The notes beneath the pieces were generated by a model, which saw nothing but the letters and a program-made list of their open reading frames with translations, made no database searches and had not been told where the DNA came from. The position numbers were made by a program, and so were the translations under genes. Below, piece after piece: positions 61,463 to 64,000 of a stretch of DNA of 64,000 bases; the stretch's first letter is position 1, and every line of letters starts with the position of its first letter. Source of the stretch: Oenanthe sinensis (Eukaryota > Streptophyta > Magnoliopsida > Apiales > Apiaceae); assembly GCA_028671895.1 (NCBI GenBank), contig CM053803.1, forward strand, positions 23,024,501 through 23,088,500. Direction: 5' to 3'.

Positions 61463-63763
61463 ATGTCTGGAAACAAAGATGGCAATTCTAAGATTCCTAT
61501 GCTTAAGAGAAACGAGTTCACCCACTGGAAGGTTAAGATGTTGCACCATCTGGAAGCAACAGACCCTGACTATCTTGACAGGATTAATGAAGGACCCTTT
61601 GTGCCTTTAAAAATTGTGCCTCAAATCAATGAGGAAGGCAAAATAACTGAAGAACACCTCGTTGAGAAACCAAAGGCTGAATAGACAAAAGAGGACAAAG
61701 AAAATGTCCTTAAGGAGGCAAAAGTAAAGAACATTCTCTTTAATAGTTTAGATTCTGTTCTAACTAACTGTGTCATATCATGCAATACTGCTAAGGAGAT
61801 GTGGACAAAACTTGAGGTGCACTGTCAAGGGACTAAAGATGTCAAGAAGAATGCTAGGTCTTTGCTTATTCAAGAGTATGAGTACTTTGAAGCAAAATCT
61901 GGAGAATCTATCACTGAGATGTATGATAGGTTTACAAAACTCTTGAATGAGATGGCTATGCTTGGTAAGGTTTATGATTCTGAAGATACGAACACCAAGT
62001 TTCTGAGAGCACTTCCTGAAGAGTGGGACAATAAGACTACAGCCATAAGAGAAGCTAGAGATTTGGATGAACTAACTCTAGAAGAATTGTATGGCAGACT
62101 CAAGACATATGATTTGGAGATGCAACAGAGAAAGAATAAGAAGTCTATAAAGACAAAATCTGTGGCACTCTTGATGGAGTCTGAGAAAGAACAACATGAA
62201 CCATTCACAGAAGCAAGAATCAAGGATTCAAGAAAGAAGGGTAAAGCTGCTGTGGAGTCAGAGTCTACTGACACAGACTCTGATTCTGATGAAGAGTTTG
62301 ATCTAAGTCAAATGATGGCTATGTTTGCTAAAAATTTCAAAAGAATGAAATTCAACAAAAGAACTGGCAAATTTAGCAAAAGGCCATCATTCAAGAAGGA
62401 AGATGAAAAGGTTGAGAAGAGCAAGAGTACAATTATCAAACTTGACAAAGCAAAGGTCAAATGTTTCAACTGTGGAATATTGGGGCACTTTGCCAGTGAA
62501 TGTAGAAAGTCAAAAAGTCAAGGAAAAGGAAAAGCACTTCTATCAACAGGAAAGGACTGGGCAGACTCAAGCTCAGAGGATGAAATTGATTATGAAAATC
62601 TAGCACTGATGGTATCCTCCTCAAGAAAATCACAGTCTCCCAAAGAACCCTCATCTCCTAAAACTCAGGTATCAATCTTTACTCCTGAATCCTTAATTAA
62701 TTTGGACTCTGATGGCATAGAGATTGTGAAAAGTGAGGTTAATAAAATAATGACAACATGTAGGTCTCTCACTAGTGAAAGTGAAAGGTTGAGAGAATAA
62801 AATTTAGCCTTAACTAAAAGGAATTGTCATGTAGAATCTGAGTTATTATTAATAGAACAATACAAAAAGGATTCTGAGAAATATAGTCATAACTACACTG
62901 AAATTTTGAAAGCCTATGACTATGTTAGGAAAGAACTAGAAGAAGAAAGGCTTAAGTTTAAAGTTTGGACAGACTCTGGAAGAAAAGTTCAAGAAATTCT
63001 CAATAATCAAAACGTGTGTCAAACTGCTGGTCTAGGCTATGACAAGAGTCAAGACAAAAGACCTATTGTTGAGAATGATAACAATGAAGAAACTAGCAAA
63101 ATTAATAAGACTAAAGACAAAAGTACATTTGTTCCTGTTAAGTTTGTGATCCCTAAAGAAAAAACTGAAGCCACAAACTCATCTGTCAATAGTCCCCCTG
63201 TTGTTGACAAAAAGACAGATGAAACAGGGGCAAATACCTCTAAGAAAATTATAAACATAGGGTACTTGTCTAAGTCTAAGTTAAAAGAAAGGCTAGAGAA
63301 CTTATCAGAGTCCACCAAAACTAGGAGAAATAGGAATGGTAAGGAAGGCATCAATAAGGCTAATAATTATCAAAAAGATCCTAATGCTCCTAGAAAGAAG
63401 TGTTATAGATGTGGCAATCAAAACCATTTAGCTATAGATTGTAAAACAAAAATTGAGAAGAAATCAGAGTCTAGTCCTTCTCAGACTCTGAAAAGTCACT
63501 ACATACCACAGAAACCTTGTTATCACTGTGGTAGCATATTTCATTCTATATATATGTGTAGGGACTATCATGATTTGTATTACAATTTTTATGAGCTAAA
63601 ATCTTCTATTGATAAGAGTTGGTATGACACTGTTAAGACTCCACCACAGTCTAGAGCAACAAAAGAGACAGGTAAGCCAAATGTGAAAATTATTAAGCCT
63701 GTTTCTCCTAAAATTAGTAGAAAAGGATCCAAAACTATTTGGGTCCTCAAAACATCTAACTAG
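61463..63763 (+). pseudogene. Sirevirus gag, with internal stops
   Basis: The frame starts MSGNKDGNSKIPMLKRNEFT, 38 bases after the LTR. The UBN2-type capsid region (EMWTKLEVHCQGTKDVKKNA, FLRALPEEWDNKTTAIREAR) is followed by three zinc knuckles: CFNCGILGHFASEC (62463), CYRCGNQNHLAIDC (63400) and CYHCGSIFHSIYMC (63517). Three knuckles in a long gag is a Sirevirus-like arrangement. A TAG at 61682 replaces a Trp codon expected before TKEDKE, and a TAA at 62798 and a TAG at 63761 also interrupt. The copy is therefore defective unless read through. Confidence 0.88.
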
Positions 63764-63774
63764 TTGCTTTATGT

Positions 63775-64000
63775 ATGCAGGGAACTAGGGTAAAGAAAGT
63801 AACCCTAATCCTGGACAGTGGATGCTCAGGACATATGACTGGAAAGAAATCCCTGCTTACAGACTTTGAGGAAATGGCTGGCCCAGAAGTATCCTTTGGA
63901 GATGGCAACAAAGGACAAACACTGGGATATGGCAAGATTGTACTTGGGAATGTCATCATTGAACAAGTAGCTTTAGTTGACGGCTTAAGGCACAATTTAA
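63775..64000 (+). pseudogene. Sirevirus protease start, continues past the window
   Basis: In a different frame from gag, VKKVTLILDSGCSGHMTGKK carries the aspartic protease DSG site, and SFGDGNKGQTLGYGKIVLGN follows, as at the start of copia pol. The reading frame is open to the window edge, where integrase should follow. Whether the frame change is natural or a mutation cannot be judged here. Confidence 0.75.

Overview
This is a stretch of plant nuclear DNA, most likely from a eudicot. It is AT-rich, its genes are split by GT-AG introns, and about half of it is transposable elements. Coding sequence covers only a small part. I cannot name the species from the sequence.

Three genes look intact. 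NADH-cytochrome b5 reductase (CBR1 type, nine coding exons, 9.2-16.1 kb) and a CNGC4-type cyclic nucleotide-gated channel (seven exons, 17.1-20.8 kb) lie head to tail on the + strand. A WOX11/12-type homeobox gene lies on the - strand (47.6-48.7 kb). The channel and the WOX gene each sit in a local duplication whose other copies are broken. CNGC4 copy C keeps only exon 7 and a scrap of exon 6 (33.7-34.3 kb). Copy B keeps only exons 1-5, with a frameshift and two stops (37.4-40.4 kb). The second WOX copy (42-43.6 kb) is frameshifted and carries several transposon insertions.

The most unusual structure is at the channel locus. Just downstream of exon 7, in both copy A and copy C, lies an antisense, diverged copy of exons 6-7. 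It is still recognisable by its splice acceptors, so each locus holds an inverted repeat of the cyclic-nucleotide-binding region. A read-through transcript could fold on itself.

Layout: 1-5.3 kb, Sirevirus-like Ty1/copia 3' end and LTR. 5.3-8.4 kb, AT-rich repeats. 8.4-16.1 kb, CBR1, whose 4-kb intron 4 hosts a hAT-like and a PIF/Harbinger element. 17.1-22.6 kb, CNGC4 copy A, its antisense fragment and tandem repeats. 22.7-28.6 kb, foldback and MULE-like elements, a BSK-kinase pseudogene and a solo copia LTR. 28.6-33.6 kb, a complete but dead Ty3/gypsy element with target duplication GAAAG. 33.7-36.2 kb, CNGC4 copy C and flank. 37.4-40.4 kb, copy B. 40.6-48.7 kb, the WOX pair, with MITEs, a SINE and a LINE-like remnant. 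48.7-54 kb, intergenic DNA with MITEs and microsatellites. 54-60.7 kb, a Ty1/copia element in a large palindrome. 60.7-64 kb, the 5' part of a Sirevirus inserted into it.

The three intact genes have no evident shared pathway. The window reads as a few conserved genes in a region shaped by local duplication, inversion and transposon insertion.
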